Shown piece by piece: positions 54,375-63,824 of a DNA stretch of 64,000 nt. Numbering within the stretch: position 1 is the first letter of the stretch; each line of letters begins with the position of its first letter. The stretch spans positions 1 to 64,000 of the forward strand of contig NZ_JAMBPR010000011.1 of assembly GCF_024206475.1 (NCBI RefSeq), read 5' to 3'. This DNA is from Paraburkholderia sp. CNPSo 3274 (lineage in GTDB: Bacteria > Pseudomonadota > Gammaproteobacteria > Burkholderiales > Burkholderiaceae). The notes beneath the pieces are model-generated. The model saw only the letters and a list, made by a program, of their open reading frames with translations, had not been told where the DNA came from and made no database searches. The position numbers and the translations under genes are program-made.

Positions 54375-56783
54375 TTACGATACGACGTCGACCGCGCTCA
54401 GCATGCGCCAGTCGCGCGGGAGCGTCCGCGTTGCATTGCCCACCACCGTGACCGTGCCGCTCAGATGGATGTCGCGGCTCGAACTGCCCACCATCAGATC
54501 GAACTTGCCCGGCTCGACAATGCGCTCGCCGCGTGCGTCGGTGAAATTGAACATATCGACGGGCAGCTTCACGCGCACGCGAGTCCGCGCGCCTGCCGCA
54601 AGCGGCACGCGTGCAAACGCCTTGAGTTCGCGTACGGGCCGCGCCGCGGACGCGTGCTGATCGCGCACGTAAATCTGCACGATCTCCGTGCCGTCGCGCG
54701 AGCCGGTGTTTTCAACCGTGAAGCTCAGTTCGACCGTGCCGTCTTCAAGCGGGACTTCGCGTTGCGCCACCGCGAGATCGCCGTAACGGAACTGGGTGTA
54801 GCCCAGGCCGAAACCAAACGGATAACGGCTTCCAAAGTGGTAGGCGACCGGCGTGCCTGCGCTCTTGAGGCGATGGTTGTACACATACGGCACTGCCCCT
54901 GCGCTCTTCGGCACGGAGAGCGGCAGGCGGCCGCTGAAATTGGCGCGGCCTACCAGCAGATCGGCAAGCGCCTCGGCGCCACGCTCGCCCGGCGCAAACG
55001 CCATGATCTGCGCGGCAATGCGATCTTCGAGGCCGCCCAGGTTGTACGGCCGGCCGCCCGTCATCACGACGACCGTAGGCGTGCCGCTCTCGACCACGGC
55101 CTTGAGCAATTGCAGTTGCACGCCCGGGAGTTCCAGGCTGTCCGTATCGGAGCCTTCGCCCACCGTACCGGACTGGAACAACCCCGCCAGATCGCCGACG
55201 AATACGACGGCTACGCCCGCTTTGCGCGCGGCTTCGACAGCGGCGGGAATGGCTTCGGTATCCTTGCTGATCAGGTCGTCGCGGTTGGTGTTGCCGCTCA
55301 GGTCGAGCGACACGTCGCCCGGGAAAACCGGCGCGCCCGCACGGCGTGCCTTGATGATGTCGCAACCCTTGGCATGCAGCACGCGCGCCTCGCCCAACAG
55401 CGCGCGCAGTGCACCCAGCGGTGTGGCGATCGAAGCGACCGACTGCTCGCCCGAGTTGATGAGATGCACCGGGAAGCTGTAGCCGGCGAGCAGCGCGAGC
55501 GGGTCATCGGCGGTCGGGCCGATCACCGCGATTTTCTCCGCGCCATTGGTGTTCAACGGCAGCACGCCGCCTTCATTGCGCAGCAGAACAGCCGATTCGA
55601 GCGCGACCTGATACGCCGTATCGGCCGCCGCCGTACCCTTCACATCCACGCGTTCGGGGTCCACATAGGGATTCTCGAACAGGCCAAGGCGGAATTTCGT
55701 GTGCAGCACGCGCGAAACCGCGGTGTCGATCGTCGCTTCGGTGATTTCGCCGCGATCGAGCGCTTCTTTCAGATGGACCGCGCACTCGTGTCCCGGCAAC
55801 TCGACGTCGAGTCCCGAATTGAACGCGAGCGCCGCCGCCGACGCGCTGTCGTGGGCCACCGCATGATGGCTGTAGAGCAGGTCGACGGCAGCATAGTCCG
55901 CAACGACGAGCCCCTCGAAACCCCACTTCTCGCGCAGCGTATCGTGCAGCAGCGTGCGGTCCGCATGGCAGGGCACGCCGTCGATATCGTGGTACGCCGG
56001 CATGATCGAGCCGGCGTGCGCGAGCTTGACCGCCATTTCGAACGGCAGCAGAAACACGTCGTTCAACTCACGCGGCCCGACATGCACAGGCGCATGATTG
56101 CGGGCGCCTTCGCTCGCCGAGTGGCCAACGAAGTGCTTGAGCGTGGCGAGCACGTCGCGCCGCTCGCCTTGCAGACCGTTCACGTAGTGACACGCGAGCA
56201 CGCCCACCAGATACGGATCTTCACCGAGCGTTTCCTCGGTGCGGCCCCAACGCGGATCGCGCGACACGTCGAGCACGGGAGCCAGGCCCTGGTGGCAGCC
56301 GATCGAGCGCGCCTGCTCGCCGATGATGCGCCCCACTTCGCCCACGAGATTCGGGTTCCACGTCGCCGCGTAGTTCAGCGGTGACGGAAACAGCGTGGCG
56401 TCCTTGATCATCAAGCCCACGAGGCATTCCTCGTGCGACATCACGGGAATGCCCAGGCGCGTGTCTTCGACCATCTTGCGCTGCAACTCGTTGAGCGCGC
56501 GCACGCCCTCTTTGGGATCGACCGTATGCGTGCCGAGCGGACGCGTGATCTGCCCAAGACCGTGTTCCAGAATCTGTTCCACCGTGAGGCTGTTGGCGCT
56601 TTGCGCGAAATCGATGGTCCGCGCCTTATGGTCGCCGTCTGCCGAAAGCTTCAGCCACGCGGCGTGAAGCTGAGCAATTTTTTCGTCGAGCGTCATGCGC
56701 GCGAGCAGGTCGGCCACGCGTTGCCCGGCCGGTGCGTCGGAGCGGCGATAAAGCGGAACCTCAGTGGTGTGTTCAAGCGACAT
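54375..56783 (-). CDS. GH3 beta-glycosidase, probable intracellular beta-xylosidase
   Basis: The 802-residue enzyme has no signal peptide and should act in the cytoplasm. The GH3 N-terminal domain shows PSPLNYAATWNPNLVGEVGRI, the Lys/His motif LKHFVGHSASEGARNHAP and the nucleophile Asp in GLVVADYAAVDLL. The second GH3 domain and a C-terminal fibronectin-like domain follow (VELSFTVENTGSRDGTEIVQIYV). Relatives are beta-glucosidases and beta-xylosidases. With a xylose dehydrogenase and lactonase downstream and a sugar importer upstream, beta-xylosides are the likely substrate. The ATG at 56783 follows GGGAGTG. Confidence 0.85.
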   Translation of the reverse strand: MSLEHTTEVPLYRRSDAPAGQRVADLLARMTLDEKIAQLHAAWLKLSADGDHKARTIDFAQSANSLTVEQILEHGLGQITRPLGTHTVDPKEGVRALNELQRKMVEDTRLGIPVMSHEECLVGLMIKDATLFPSPLNYAATWNPNLVGEVGRIIGEQARSIGCHQGLAPVLDVSRDPRWGRTEETLGEDPYLVGVLACHYVNGLQGERRDVLATLKHFVGHSASEGARNHAPVHVGPRELNDVFLLPFEMAVKLAHAGSIMPAYHDIDGVPCHADRTLLHDTLREKWGFEGLVVADYAAVDLLYSHHAVAHDSASAAALAFNSGLDVELPGHECAVHLKEALDRGEITEATIDTAVSRVLHTKFRLGLFENPYVDPERVDVKGTAAADTAYQVALESAVLLRNEGGVLPLNTNGAEKIAVIGPTADDPLALLAGYSFPVHLINSGEQSVASIATPLGALRALLGEARVLHAKGCDIIKARRAGAPVFPGDVSLDLSGNTNRDDLISKDTEAIPAAVEAARKAGVAVVFVGDLAGLFQSGTVGEGSDTDSLELPGVQLQLLKAVVESGTPTVVVMTGGRPYNLGGLEDRIAAQIMAFAPGERGAEALADLLVGRANFSGRLPLSVPKSAGAVPYVYNHRLKSAGTPVAYHFGSRYPFGFGLGYTQFRYGDLAVAQREVPLEDGTVELSFTVENTGSRDGTEIVQIYVRDQHASAARPVRELKAFARVPLAAGARTRVRVKLPVDMFNFTDARGERIVEPGKFDLMVGSSSRDIHLSGTVTVVGNATRTLPRDWRMLSAVDVVS

Positions 56784-56889
56784 TGCTTCACTCCCTGGTA
56801 TTGCACGAGGCGGTTTTTCTCTCGCCGCCTGCTTAGTTGTGCTTTTGAAATCGGCGTTGCGCGGGCGCGCGGCGAAAGCCGCGCTCAAC

Positions 56890-58020
56890 TTAGATGAGAC
56901 GTCGCAGCGCCATATCGTGATCGTCAAATACGTGGCACGCCTCGGGTGGCAGCGCAAGGCTGACCATTTCATCGTGCGTCAACGCGCTGTCGCCTGGCAC
57001 CTTTGCGATCAGTGTCGCCGCGGCCGGGCCCGTCTGAGTCGCGTGGATATAGCTGTGCTCGCCCATGTGCTCGACGAGCTTCACGCGACACGCCAGCGTC
57101 TGTTCGTTGCGCGCATCGACGGCCACACGCAGATGCTCCGGACGCACACCGAGCGTCACCTTCATGCCGGCACGCGCACGCGAGCTGTCCACGCGCGCGC
57201 GCACGCGCTCGCCGCTTAGCAGGTCGATGACCACGCCGCCATCGTCGCCACCCACCACCGTGCCCGCGAAGAAGTTCATCTTCGGCGAGCCGATGAAGCC
57301 CGCGACAAACCGGCTCTTCGGATGGTGATACAGATCGAGCGGCGCCCCCACCTGCGCGACGCTGCCGTGCCGCTCCATGTGATCGCCCGCCTGCAGGAGC
57401 ACGATGCGATCGGCCAGCGCCATGGCTTCGACCTGATCATGCGTCACATACACGGCGCTCGCCTCGCTGAACTCGCGATGCAGACGCGCGATTTCGGTAC
57501 GCGTCTGCACGCGCAGCGCCGCGTCGAGATTCGACAGCGGCTCGTCGAACAGGAACACGCCCGGCTCGCGCACAATCGCGCGCCCGATCGCCACGCGCTG
57601 CCGCTGGCCGCCGGAAAGCGCTGCGGGGCGGCGCTCGAGATAGGTGTCGAGTTGCAGTGCGGCAGCCGCGCTGCGCACCTTCTTGTCGATAGTGGCCTTG
57701 TCGACTTTCGCCTGACGCAGACCGAATGCCATGTTCTCGTACACGCTCATATGCGGATAGAGCGCGTAGTTCTGGAACACCATCGCGACCTTGCGCTTCG
57801 CGGGTTCGACCTCGTTCATGCGTTCACCGTCGATGCGCAGTTCGCCGTCGGTAATCGATTCGAGTCCGGCGATCATGCGCAGCAGCGTGGACTTGCCGCA
57901 GCCCGACGGCCCGAGGAACACGCAGAATTCGTTCTTGCCGACTTCGAGGTTGGCGTCGCGGATCACCGCGTTGCCGCTCGCGTAGGCCTTCTGTACGTTA
58001 TTGAGGGAAATGCTTGCCAT
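56890..58020 (-). CDS. CUT1 ABC transporter ATPase (MalK/UgpC type)
   Basis: The 376-residue ATPase energises the sugar importer encoded upstream. It has Walker A GPSGCGKST (residues 37-45), the Q-loop in VFQNYALYPHM, signature LSGGQRQRVAIGRAI and Walker B VFLFDEPLSNLD. A C-terminal TOBE domain follows (about residues 280-370). Such MalK-type subunits are sometimes shared between several importers. It lies 34 bp after the second permease gene in the same operon and 107 bp before the glycosidase gene. Confidence 0.93.
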   Translation of the reverse strand: MASISLNNVQKAYASGNAVIRDANLEVGKNEFCVFLGPSGCGKSTLLRMIAGLESITDGELRIDGERMNEVEPAKRKVAMVFQNYALYPHMSVYENMAFGLRQAKVDKATIDKKVRSAAAALQLDTYLERRPAALSGGQRQRVAIGRAIVREPGVFLFDEPLSNLDAALRVQTRTEIARLHREFSEASAVYVTHDQVEAMALADRIVLLQAGDHMERHGSVAQVGAPLDLYHHPKSRFVAGFIGSPKMNFFAGTVVGGDDGGVVIDLLSGERVRARVDSSRARAGMKVTLGVRPEHLRVAVDARNEQTLACRVKLVEHMGEHSYIHATQTGPAAATLIAKVPGDSALTHDEMVSLALPPEACHVFDDHDMALRRLI

Positions 58021-58054
58021 ATCGTTTTGTGCGAAGTTCGGTTTGCGATGCGAA

Positions 58055-58885
58055 TCAGCCCTTGAGCGAGCCGGCCATCATTCCCTTGATCACGCGCTCC
58101 TGACCGAATGCGTAGGCAACGATCAACGGCAACGACGTGAGCACGAGAACAGACAGCATCGAGGGTATGTTCGACGCGTATTGCCCCATGAAGTCCCAGA
58201 TCGCGAGCGGCAGCGTACGGTGCTCGGACGTCGACGTGAGCATGTACGCGAAGATGAACTCGTTCCAGAGACCAATGCCGTTGAAGATCGCCACCGTGGC
58301 GAGCCCCGGTCCCGAAAGCGGGAAGAAAATACGCCAGAAAATGCGGAACGGACTGCAGCCGTCGAGCTGCGCGGCTTCTTCGAGCTCGCGCGGAATCTGC
58401 CGCATGAACTCGGTCAGGATGAAGATCGACACCGGCAAACTGAGTGCCACATAAGGCCCAAGCAGCGCGAACTGCGTATCGTAAAGGCCGAGATTACGCG
58501 TGAGCAGATAGATCGGTACCAGCGTCGCGTGCAGCGGCACGATCATGCCGGCGACCACGAGACCGAAAAGCAGCTTGTTCAGCCTGAAGCGCATGCGCGC
58601 AAACACGTAGGCCGCCATCGCGCTGATGATGACGATCAGCGCGACCGACACGCCCACCGTGAACAGGCTATTGCGGAAATACGTGAAGAACGGCCCCTTC
58701 AGCACGGCCGCGTAATTGCCCCAGTAGAGGTGATTCGGCGGCGCCCACACAGAAGTCGTGAATGTCTCTTCCTGGCTCTTGAAGCTCGACACGACCATGA
58801 AGATAAACGGGATCGTCGTGACACCCAGCCAGATCAGCGCCAGCAGAGGGATCGTCACGCGGGGGAAGCGGAATCTCTTGTTCAT
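58055..58885 (-). CDS. CUT1 sugar ABC permease (MalG type)
   Basis: The 276-residue inner-membrane protein has six predicted helices. The ATPase-contact motif [21 protein letters not shown] (EAA loop, about residues 168-188) matches MalG-type subunits. It would form the translocation pore with the permease encoded just upstream; the two genes are 3 bp apart. The C-terminus is short and polar (GMMAGSLKG), as usual for this subunit. Confidence 0.92.
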   Translation of the reverse strand: MNKRFRFPRVTIPLLALIWLGVTTIPFIFMVVSSFKSQEETFTTSVWAPPNHLYWGNYAAVLKGPFFTYFRNSLFTVGVSVALIVIISAMAAYVFARMRFRLNKLLFGLVVAGMIVPLHATLVPIYLLTRNLGLYDTQFALLGPYVALSLPVSIFILTEFMRQIPRELEEAAQLDGCSPFRIFWRIFFPLSGPGLATVAIFNGIGLWNEFIFAYMLTSTSEHRTLPLAIWDFMGQYASNIPSMLSVLVLTSLPLIVAYAFGQERVIKGMMAGSLKG

Positions 58886-58888
58886 GGT

Positions 58889-59806
58889 TCAGACCTCGGT
58901 TGCATAGCGACGCGTGAAGTACATCGACACCGCCGCCACTGCGATGACGATCAGGAACATCGCCGAGCCGATGGTGCTGCCGTAGCCGAGCTGGAACGAA
59001 CTGAATACCGTGCGATACATGTAAGTGGCCATCACCTCGGACGAGGCTTCGGGGCCGCCGCCGGTCATGACGAAGACGAGATCGAAGTAACGCAGCGAGC
59101 CGAGCACCGAAAGGAGCACGGCTGTGCGCACTGTGCCTTGCAGGTGCGGCAGCTTGATGCGCCAGAAGATGGTCCACTCGGAAGCGCCGTCGAGCAGCGC
59201 CGCCTCGTTGACCTCAGCCGGCATCGACGAGAGGCCGGCGAGGAACAGAATCATGTAGAAAGGCGCGTTCTGCCAGATAATCACGGCGATGGTCGCGCCC
59301 AGCGAAAAATGCGGGTCGCCTAGCCAGTCCTTCGCGAGACCATCCAGCCCGAATGCCTGCAGCGCGACGTTCAGGGGTCCGAAATTCGGATCGTAGATCT
59401 GCTTGAACAGCACGCCGATCGCCACGCTCGACATGAGCAGCGGCAGAAAATAGAGAACCTTGAGCACGCGCGAGCCACGACCGGCCTTTTCCAGCAGCAC
59501 GGCGAGCGCAAGCGCGACAGGAAGCTGGATCACGATCGAGGCGAACGCGAGAATCACGTTGTTCTTGAGCGATTGCCAGAACACCGTGTCATGAGCGAGC
59601 CGCGCCCAGTTCGCGAGCCCGGTATAGTGGGCGGTATTGCCGAGGCCATTCCAGTCGAGCAGCGACAGCCGCAAGCTGGAGACGAGCGGATAAAGGAGGA
59701 ACACGGCCAGCAGCAGCAGCGACGGCGCAAGAAACACGACCGTGACGAGCGTTTGCGATGAGAGCTTCAGCCGGCGTTCAGGTGTGGCGGAAAGTGCAAT
59801 ATTCAC
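58889..59806 (-). CDS. CUT1 sugar ABC permease (MalF type)
   Basis: The 305-residue inner-membrane protein has six predicted helices and the EAA loop [21 protein letters not shown], which docks on the ATPase. It begins with a short polar N-terminus and the first helix [22 protein letters not shown]. It pairs with the downstream MalG-type protein. It lies 60 bp after the solute-binding protein gene, in the same operon. Confidence 0.92.
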   Translation of the reverse strand: MNIALSATPERRLKLSSQTLVTVVFLAPSLLLLAVFLLYPLVSSLRLSLLDWNGLGNTAHYTGLANWARLAHDTVFWQSLKNNVILAFASIVIQLPVALALAVLLEKAGRGSRVLKVLYFLPLLMSSVAIGVLFKQIYDPNFGPLNVALQAFGLDGLAKDWLGDPHFSLGATIAVIIWQNAPFYMILFLAGLSSMPAEVNEAALLDGASEWTIFWRIKLPHLQGTVRTAVLLSVLGSLRYFDLVFVMTGGGPEASSEVMATYMYRTVFSSFQLGYGSTIGSAMFLIVIAVAAVSMYFTRRYATEV

Positions 59807-59866
59807 GAGCTTGTCTGCCGGCCGGCGTCTTGCGGCGCCAGCCGGACTTTTCCTGAGTGCTGGAGA

Positions 59867-61162
59867 TCAACCGCCCTTCTTCGAAGCGGCTTCCATTTGC
59901 TGCGCAGCCGCCTCAGGCGTCAGCGACAGACCGAACAGCGCCTGCGTCGTGTCCTTGTGCAGTTCGCCCAACGCGGGCGGCAGGGCCTGGTCGTACCAGA
60001 GCTGCACGCTCGGCGCCGCGGCGAGCAATTGCTGCAGACGCTGCGTGAACGGATCGTCGATCTTGACGTTATTGATCGGCGGGAGCTTGTGGTCATCCGA
60101 CGCGCGTGCCTGCATCGCCTGGTCGTCGGTCAGCGCCTGGATCAGCTTGAATGCGGCGTCCGGCGTCTTGCACTCGGTCGAGATGCTCAGGAAGCCATCG
60201 CCCACCGTGCCGATCAGGTCGCGCGGATCGCCCTTGCCGCCCGGCACGCTCGGGAACGGGAAGAAGTCGAGATCCTTCGAGAACGCCGGATCTTCGTTCG
60301 CGATCGTCGAAGCTTCCCAGGCGCCCATCAGTTCCATTGCGGCCTTGCCCGAGTACAGCAGACGGCGCGACGCGCCCGAGTCGTAATCGAGACCGTTGAT
60401 GCCCGGCGCGAACGCGCCAGCCTTCACGAGCTCCTGAATGCGCTTGCCGGCTTCCACGAATGCCGGATCTTCGAAGCCCTTGCCCTTGCCTGCGATCGCG
60501 TTGCTCACGACTTGCGGACCACCGATACGGTCGACGAGGTACATGTAGTACATCGACCCCGTCCACTTGTTCTTGTTCGCGAGCGAGAACGCTGCCACGC
60601 CGTGCGACTTCAGCACGTCCACGACGTGCATCAGTTCATCCCACGTCTTGGGCGGCGTGATGCCGTACTTCTTGAACAATTCCTTGTTGTAGAAGATCAC
60701 CGCGGCCGCCGCGTTTTCGGCCGCCACACCGTAGGTCTTGCCGCCGTACGTCGTGACGCTCCACGACGACTGCATGAAGCGGTTGCGATACGCCGGGTCC
60801 TTGTTCAGGTACGGCGTGAGGTCGACGATCTGACCGGATTTCACATACTCCTGCAGGCCGCCGCCGCCCCAGTTCTCGAACACGCACGGCGGCTGGTTCG
60901 CGCCGAACGCCACCTTCAGCTTGGTCTTGTAGGCCTCGTTCAGGACGTGCGAATTCTCGACCTTGTAGCCCGGGTCCGCCTTTTCGAAGCGATCCGAGGC
61001 GTCGCGAATGATCTTGCTCGACGACGCATTGGTCTGCTGATCCCATTCCGTGATCGTTTTGGATTCAGCCGCAACGGCGTTCGAAACTACGGCAGACAGT
61101 GAAAACAGCAGTGCCGTGGCGCCGACAATCGCCCGCGCCTTGGAGAAACCTGGGTACGCCAT
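59867..61162 (-). CDS. CUT1 sugar-binding protein of the xylo-oligosaccharide locus
   Basis: The 431-residue periplasmic protein carries a Sec signal ([20 protein letters not shown]) without a lipobox Cys. The family 1 solute-binding pattern follows: [71 protein letters not shown] and [16 protein letters not shown]. It is the first gene of the seven-gene sugar operon. LacI-type sites lie 50-85 bp upstream. The ligand is probably a beta-linked oligosaccharide, judged from the downstream enzymes. Confidence 0.92.
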   Translation of the reverse strand: MAYPGFSKARAIVGATALLFSLSAVVSNAVAAESKTITEWDQQTNASSSKIIRDASDRFEKADPGYKVENSHVLNEAYKTKLKVAFGANQPPCVFENWGGGGLQEYVKSGQIVDLTPYLNKDPAYRNRFMQSSWSVTTYGGKTYGVAAENAAAAVIFYNKELFKKYGITPPKTWDELMHVVDVLKSHGVAAFSLANKNKWTGSMYYMYLVDRIGGPQVVSNAIAGKGKGFEDPAFVEAGKRIQELVKAGAFAPGINGLDYDSGASRRLLYSGKAAMELMGAWEASTIANEDPAFSKDLDFFPFPSVPGGKGDPRDLIGTVGDGFLSISTECKTPDAAFKLIQALTDDQAMQARASDDHKLPPINNVKIDDPFTQRLQQLLAAAPSVQLWYDQALPPALGELHKDTTQALFGLSLTPEAAAQQMEAASKKGG

Positions 61163-61211
61163 GTTTGTGTCCCCTCTTATGGAATTTTGAGAGCTACCTG
61201 AGTTATCTGCG

Positions 61212-61248
61212 GGTTTAACGTTAGCCTTAACGTTAGTGGATGTTAAGC
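61212..61248 (-). promoter_or_regulatory. Promoter-operator block of the sugar operon
   Basis: Two TTAACGTTAG sites (61215-61224 and 61227-61236) have centres 12 bp apart. A half-site TGTTAA follows 10 bp further on, at 61241-61246. Read on the minus strand that half-site also forms a -35-like TTAACA. The symmetric core resembles LacI-type operators and the divergent LacI gene is adjacent. A near-identical block lies at 63561-63592. Confidence 0.65.
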
Positions 61249-61447
61249 CGAGTCACGAACTACGGCTATGCGGGATTTTCCTGGTGAGCCCCCGCCGGAG
61301 CTTGCGCCGCGCGCAAGGTTGGTGCGCTCGGCAACGGTTGAAGAAGCGCGCATCTGATAGAATAGCCAGCACATAAACGGTATCGCTAACGTGACTAGTG
61401 ACTAACCCGCGGAGTAACCAGCGAGTCACGAGCGAGTCTTCGCAGAC

Positions 61448-62524
61448 ATGACCTCTCGTAAGCCCACACCACGCATGGCAAGGCAAACTCCCACGCTTGA
61501 GCACGTCGCCAAGCTGGCCGGGGTGTCGCAGATGACCGCGTCGCGCGCGCTCAACGGACGCCCGGGCGTGTCGCGCGAAACGCGCGACGAAGTGCTGAGA
61601 ATCGCTTCGGACATCGGCTATGTCGTGAACCGCACCGCGCAGAAACTCTCGGGCGGCCGCAACGGCATCATCGGCATCATCACGCCCACGCTCGACACGC
61701 AGTTCTCCAGCGAACTGGTGCTCGGCGCGGGCCGCGCGGCACGCGGCGCGGGCATGGAAATGCTCGTGTACACCGTGTTCGACGAAGACCGCCATGCGCA
61801 TCACGACCTGCTCGGGTTGATCCAGCAATTTTCCGACGGCATTCTCGCCATCCTGCCGCGCGAATCGCTCTGCCTCGAAGCACTCGCCACAGCCAAAGTG
61901 CCGGTGGTGGTGGTCGATCAGCGCGGCACGCTCACGGGCTTTCCTTCGGTATCGGTCGACAATTACGGGGGCGCCTGTCTCGCGGTCGAGCATCTCGCGG
62001 AACTCGGCCACAAGCGCATTGCGTTTCTCGCCGGCGACGAAACCATCGAGGGTGTGCGCGACCGCCAACGCGGCTATCGCGACACGCTCGCCAAGCTCGG
62101 CCTGCCGCGCGAAGACGCGCTGGTGGCCGCGGGCGATCTCTCGCAAATGATGGCGTTCGACGTCACATTCGACCTGCTCAACCTCTCCGATCCGCCCACC
62201 GCGATTTTCACGGCCAACGACCAGAGCGCGTTTGGCGTGATCGCCGCGGTCAGGGAAGCGGGCCTGCGCGTGCCCGACGACATTTCCGTGATCGGTTTCG
62301 ACGACATTCCCATGTCCGAGCAGTTTCATCCCGCCCTCACTACGATTCGCCAGCCGTTCCAGCAAATGGCGCGCTCGGCGGTCAATACACTGCTCGCACA
62401 GATCGCCGGCATCGACGCCGCTTCGCAGCGCATCACGCTGCCCGCGGAGCTGGTGGTGCGCGACTCGACCGGACCGATGCGAGCGCGGCACCGCCGCTCG
62501 CGTCACCAGATCGTTTCGACGTAA
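61448..62524 (+). CDS. LacI-family regulator of the sugar operon
   Basis: The 358-residue protein has a LacI helix-turn-helix ([30 protein letters not shown]), a hinge ([20 protein letters not shown]) and a sugar-binding effector domain ([41 protein letters not shown]). It is divergent from the ABC importer operon and should repress it until a sugar inducer binds. The upstream gap contains a CTAACGTGAC half-site that may allow autoregulation, and two direct repeats of GCGAGTC. The gene ends 22 bp inside the convergent PIN toxin gene. Confidence 0.88.
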   Translation: MTSRKPTPRMARQTPTLEHVAKLAGVSQMTASRALNGRPGVSRETRDEVLRIASDIGYVVNRTAQKLSGGRNGIIGIITPTLDTQFSSELVLGAGRAARGAGMEMLVYTVFDEDRHAHHDLLGLIQQFSDGILAILPRESLCLEALATAKVPVVVVDQRGTLTGFPSVSVDNYGGACLAVEHLAELGHKRIAFLAGDETIEGVRDRQRGYRDTLAKLGLPREDALVAAGDLSQMMAFDVTFDLLNLSDPPTAIFTANDQSAFGVIAAVREAGLRVPDDISVIGFDDIPMSEQFHPALTTIRQPFQQMARSAVNTLLAQIAGIDAASQRITLPAELVVRDSTGPMRARHRRSRHQIVST

Positions 62525-62892
62525 GTCGAGGCGCGCACCTTCGCATCGGAGGTCACGAGCGCGCCGCCGTGCGTGCGGGCGGTCGCGACGATCAGCCTCT
62601 GATGCGAGGTGAGCGCGGGCGGCAGCGTCGCCGCCCGGAACGCAATTTCGGAGTCGACCGGAATCAGGCGCACACCATCCAGCTTCAGAAATGTGGAGAG
62701 CCAGCTACGGGCGTCCATGGAAAGCCCGAGGCTGCCGGCCTTCACGAACTCCGCGATTTCGAGCGCGCTGATTGCCGAAATGAGGATCTCGCCGCCATCG
62801 AGTTCACGGTCGATCGCATCGTGCGCGGCCTGACTCAGCGCTTTCTGCCTGCCGAGCCAGCACACGAGCGCAAGCGTGTCGAGCGTGATCAT
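62503..62892 (-). CDS. vapC: PIN-domain toxin (VapC type), one acidic residue replaced
   Basis: The 129-residue protein is a PIN ribonuclease of the VapC type. Of the four expected acidic residues, Asp5 (TLDTL), Glu45 (SALEIAEF) and Asp116 (LVTSDAKV) are present. The third, normally Asp in a DRLIVATA motif, is Gln98 here (HQRLIVATA). Activity may be reduced. It follows the antitoxin gene with a one-base overlap (TAATG). Its 3' end overlaps the LacI gene by 22 bp tail to tail. Confidence 0.85.
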   Translation of the reverse strand: MITLDTLALVCWLGRQKALSQAAHDAIDRELDGGEILISAISALEIAEFVKAGSLGLSMDARSWLSTFLKLDGVRLIPVDSEIAFRAATLPPALTSHQRLIVATARTHGGALVTSDAKVRASTYVETIW

Positions 62893-63122
62893 TACTCTTC
62901 CTGCTCGGCGGGGACCGGTGCAAGCGCGTGCTTGAGGTTGAAATGCGTAATCGACGCGCGCAGCAACTCGAGTGGATTCTCGGTCTTGCTGCGATACGGC
63001 CGGATTTCAATGGTGGGTTGTCCCCGGTCCGTCACGATGACGGTTTCCCCCAGCGTTTCGACCTGGCGGAACAGCTCGCAGGCCCGGGACTTGAAAATGG
63101 CTTTGGATACTCGCTTTTCCAT
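62892..63122 (-). CDS. Phd/YefM-type antitoxin
   Basis: The 76-residue protein has the Phd/YefM layout. The N-terminal DNA-binding fold reads MEKRVSKAIFKSRACELFRQV and ETVIVTDRGQPTIEIRPY. A disordered C-terminus would wrap the toxin. The ATG at 63122 follows GGAGAG. It is coupled to the toxin gene by overlapping stop and start codons. A -10-like TAGAAT (minus strand, 63143-63148) and a small inverted repeat GTTGC-N4-GCAAC (63172-63185) upstream may serve autoregulation. Confidence 0.85.
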   Translation of the reverse strand: MEKRVSKAIFKSRACELFRQVETLGETVIVTDRGQPTIEIRPYRSKTENPLELLRASITHFNLKHALAPVPAEQEE

Positions 63123-63824
63123 GACGCTCTCCACCCATCAAAATTCTATCGGATTTTTATTGCATCGGGTCGTTGCGCTTGCAACCAAATACCTGCGCTT
63201 CGCGCCCCAATGGCTCTTTATCGGCGTTGCCCAACGGTTTGCTACCTGAATTACGCCCAGCTCCGGTGTATTCCGCACGAACGAACTGCGGGTTTTTACC
63301 GGTAACATCTTTCGCCCGAATAAGCCCCGGCGGCCCTTGCCCTTTCCTATAATCGATCTGTCGGGTGAATGCCCGTCACGCAGTCCGAGTTGCGACCGGG
63401 TGAACCGCGAGGCACGACAACAGGGTTTGTTGCTTGCCGGCGGCCAGGTGCGAATGGCGGTGTACGCCTCGCTTGCCGATACGGACGCCGCCGCAGGGAA
63501 GCGGAGCGTTGGGGGAGATGATTGCCCTTCCTGCAAACCGTCGATTAAGCAGAAACATAATAACGTTACCCTTAACGTTAATCGATGTTAAATGCACCGT
63601 TCTAGCATCGCCATGCGTGGTTTACCTGGGCTTGGCGAAATGCCGCGAGGTGCGCGTAACCCCCGCCAGAGGCCAGCCCAGCAAGGAAAGAGCGCCTGCG
63701 AGGTTCGAAACAGGGTACTGCAAGAAAGTACCGTTCCGGCTAACGTTAAATGTGCGGTAAGAAAAGTCGTAACGCCCATTCGCGACACTCGTAATCATCC
63801 CTGCCCCCCACATCGTCACACTCG
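63123..63824. other. Non-coding stretch with an orphan operator block
   Basis: About 700 bp hold no gene I can support; the open frames lack domains and ribosome sites. The recognisable contents are the antitoxin promoter elements near its left end, the LacI-type block at 63561-63592 and a lone TAACGTTA at 63741-63748. Confidence 0.6.
63561..63592 (-). promoter_or_regulatory. Second copy of the sugar-operon promoter-operator block
   Basis: TAACGTTA (63561-63568), TTAACGTTAA (63572-63581) and the half-site TGTTAA (63586-63591) have the same order, the same 12-bp and 10-bp centre spacings and the same orientation as the block at 61212-61248. Flanking sequence differs. Leftward transcription from here would reach the toxin-antitoxin genes after about 440 bp; no sugar gene follows. 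Confidence 0.6.

Noticed and set aside
54306..56384. 692-codon plus-strand frame opposite the GH3 gene
   Set aside because: Antisense shadow without domains; the GH3 motifs are on the minus strand.
63705..63725. GGTTCGAAAC-like sequence resembling a tRNA T-arm
   Set aside because: No matching acceptor, D or anticodon arms could be built around it, so it is not a tRNA gene.
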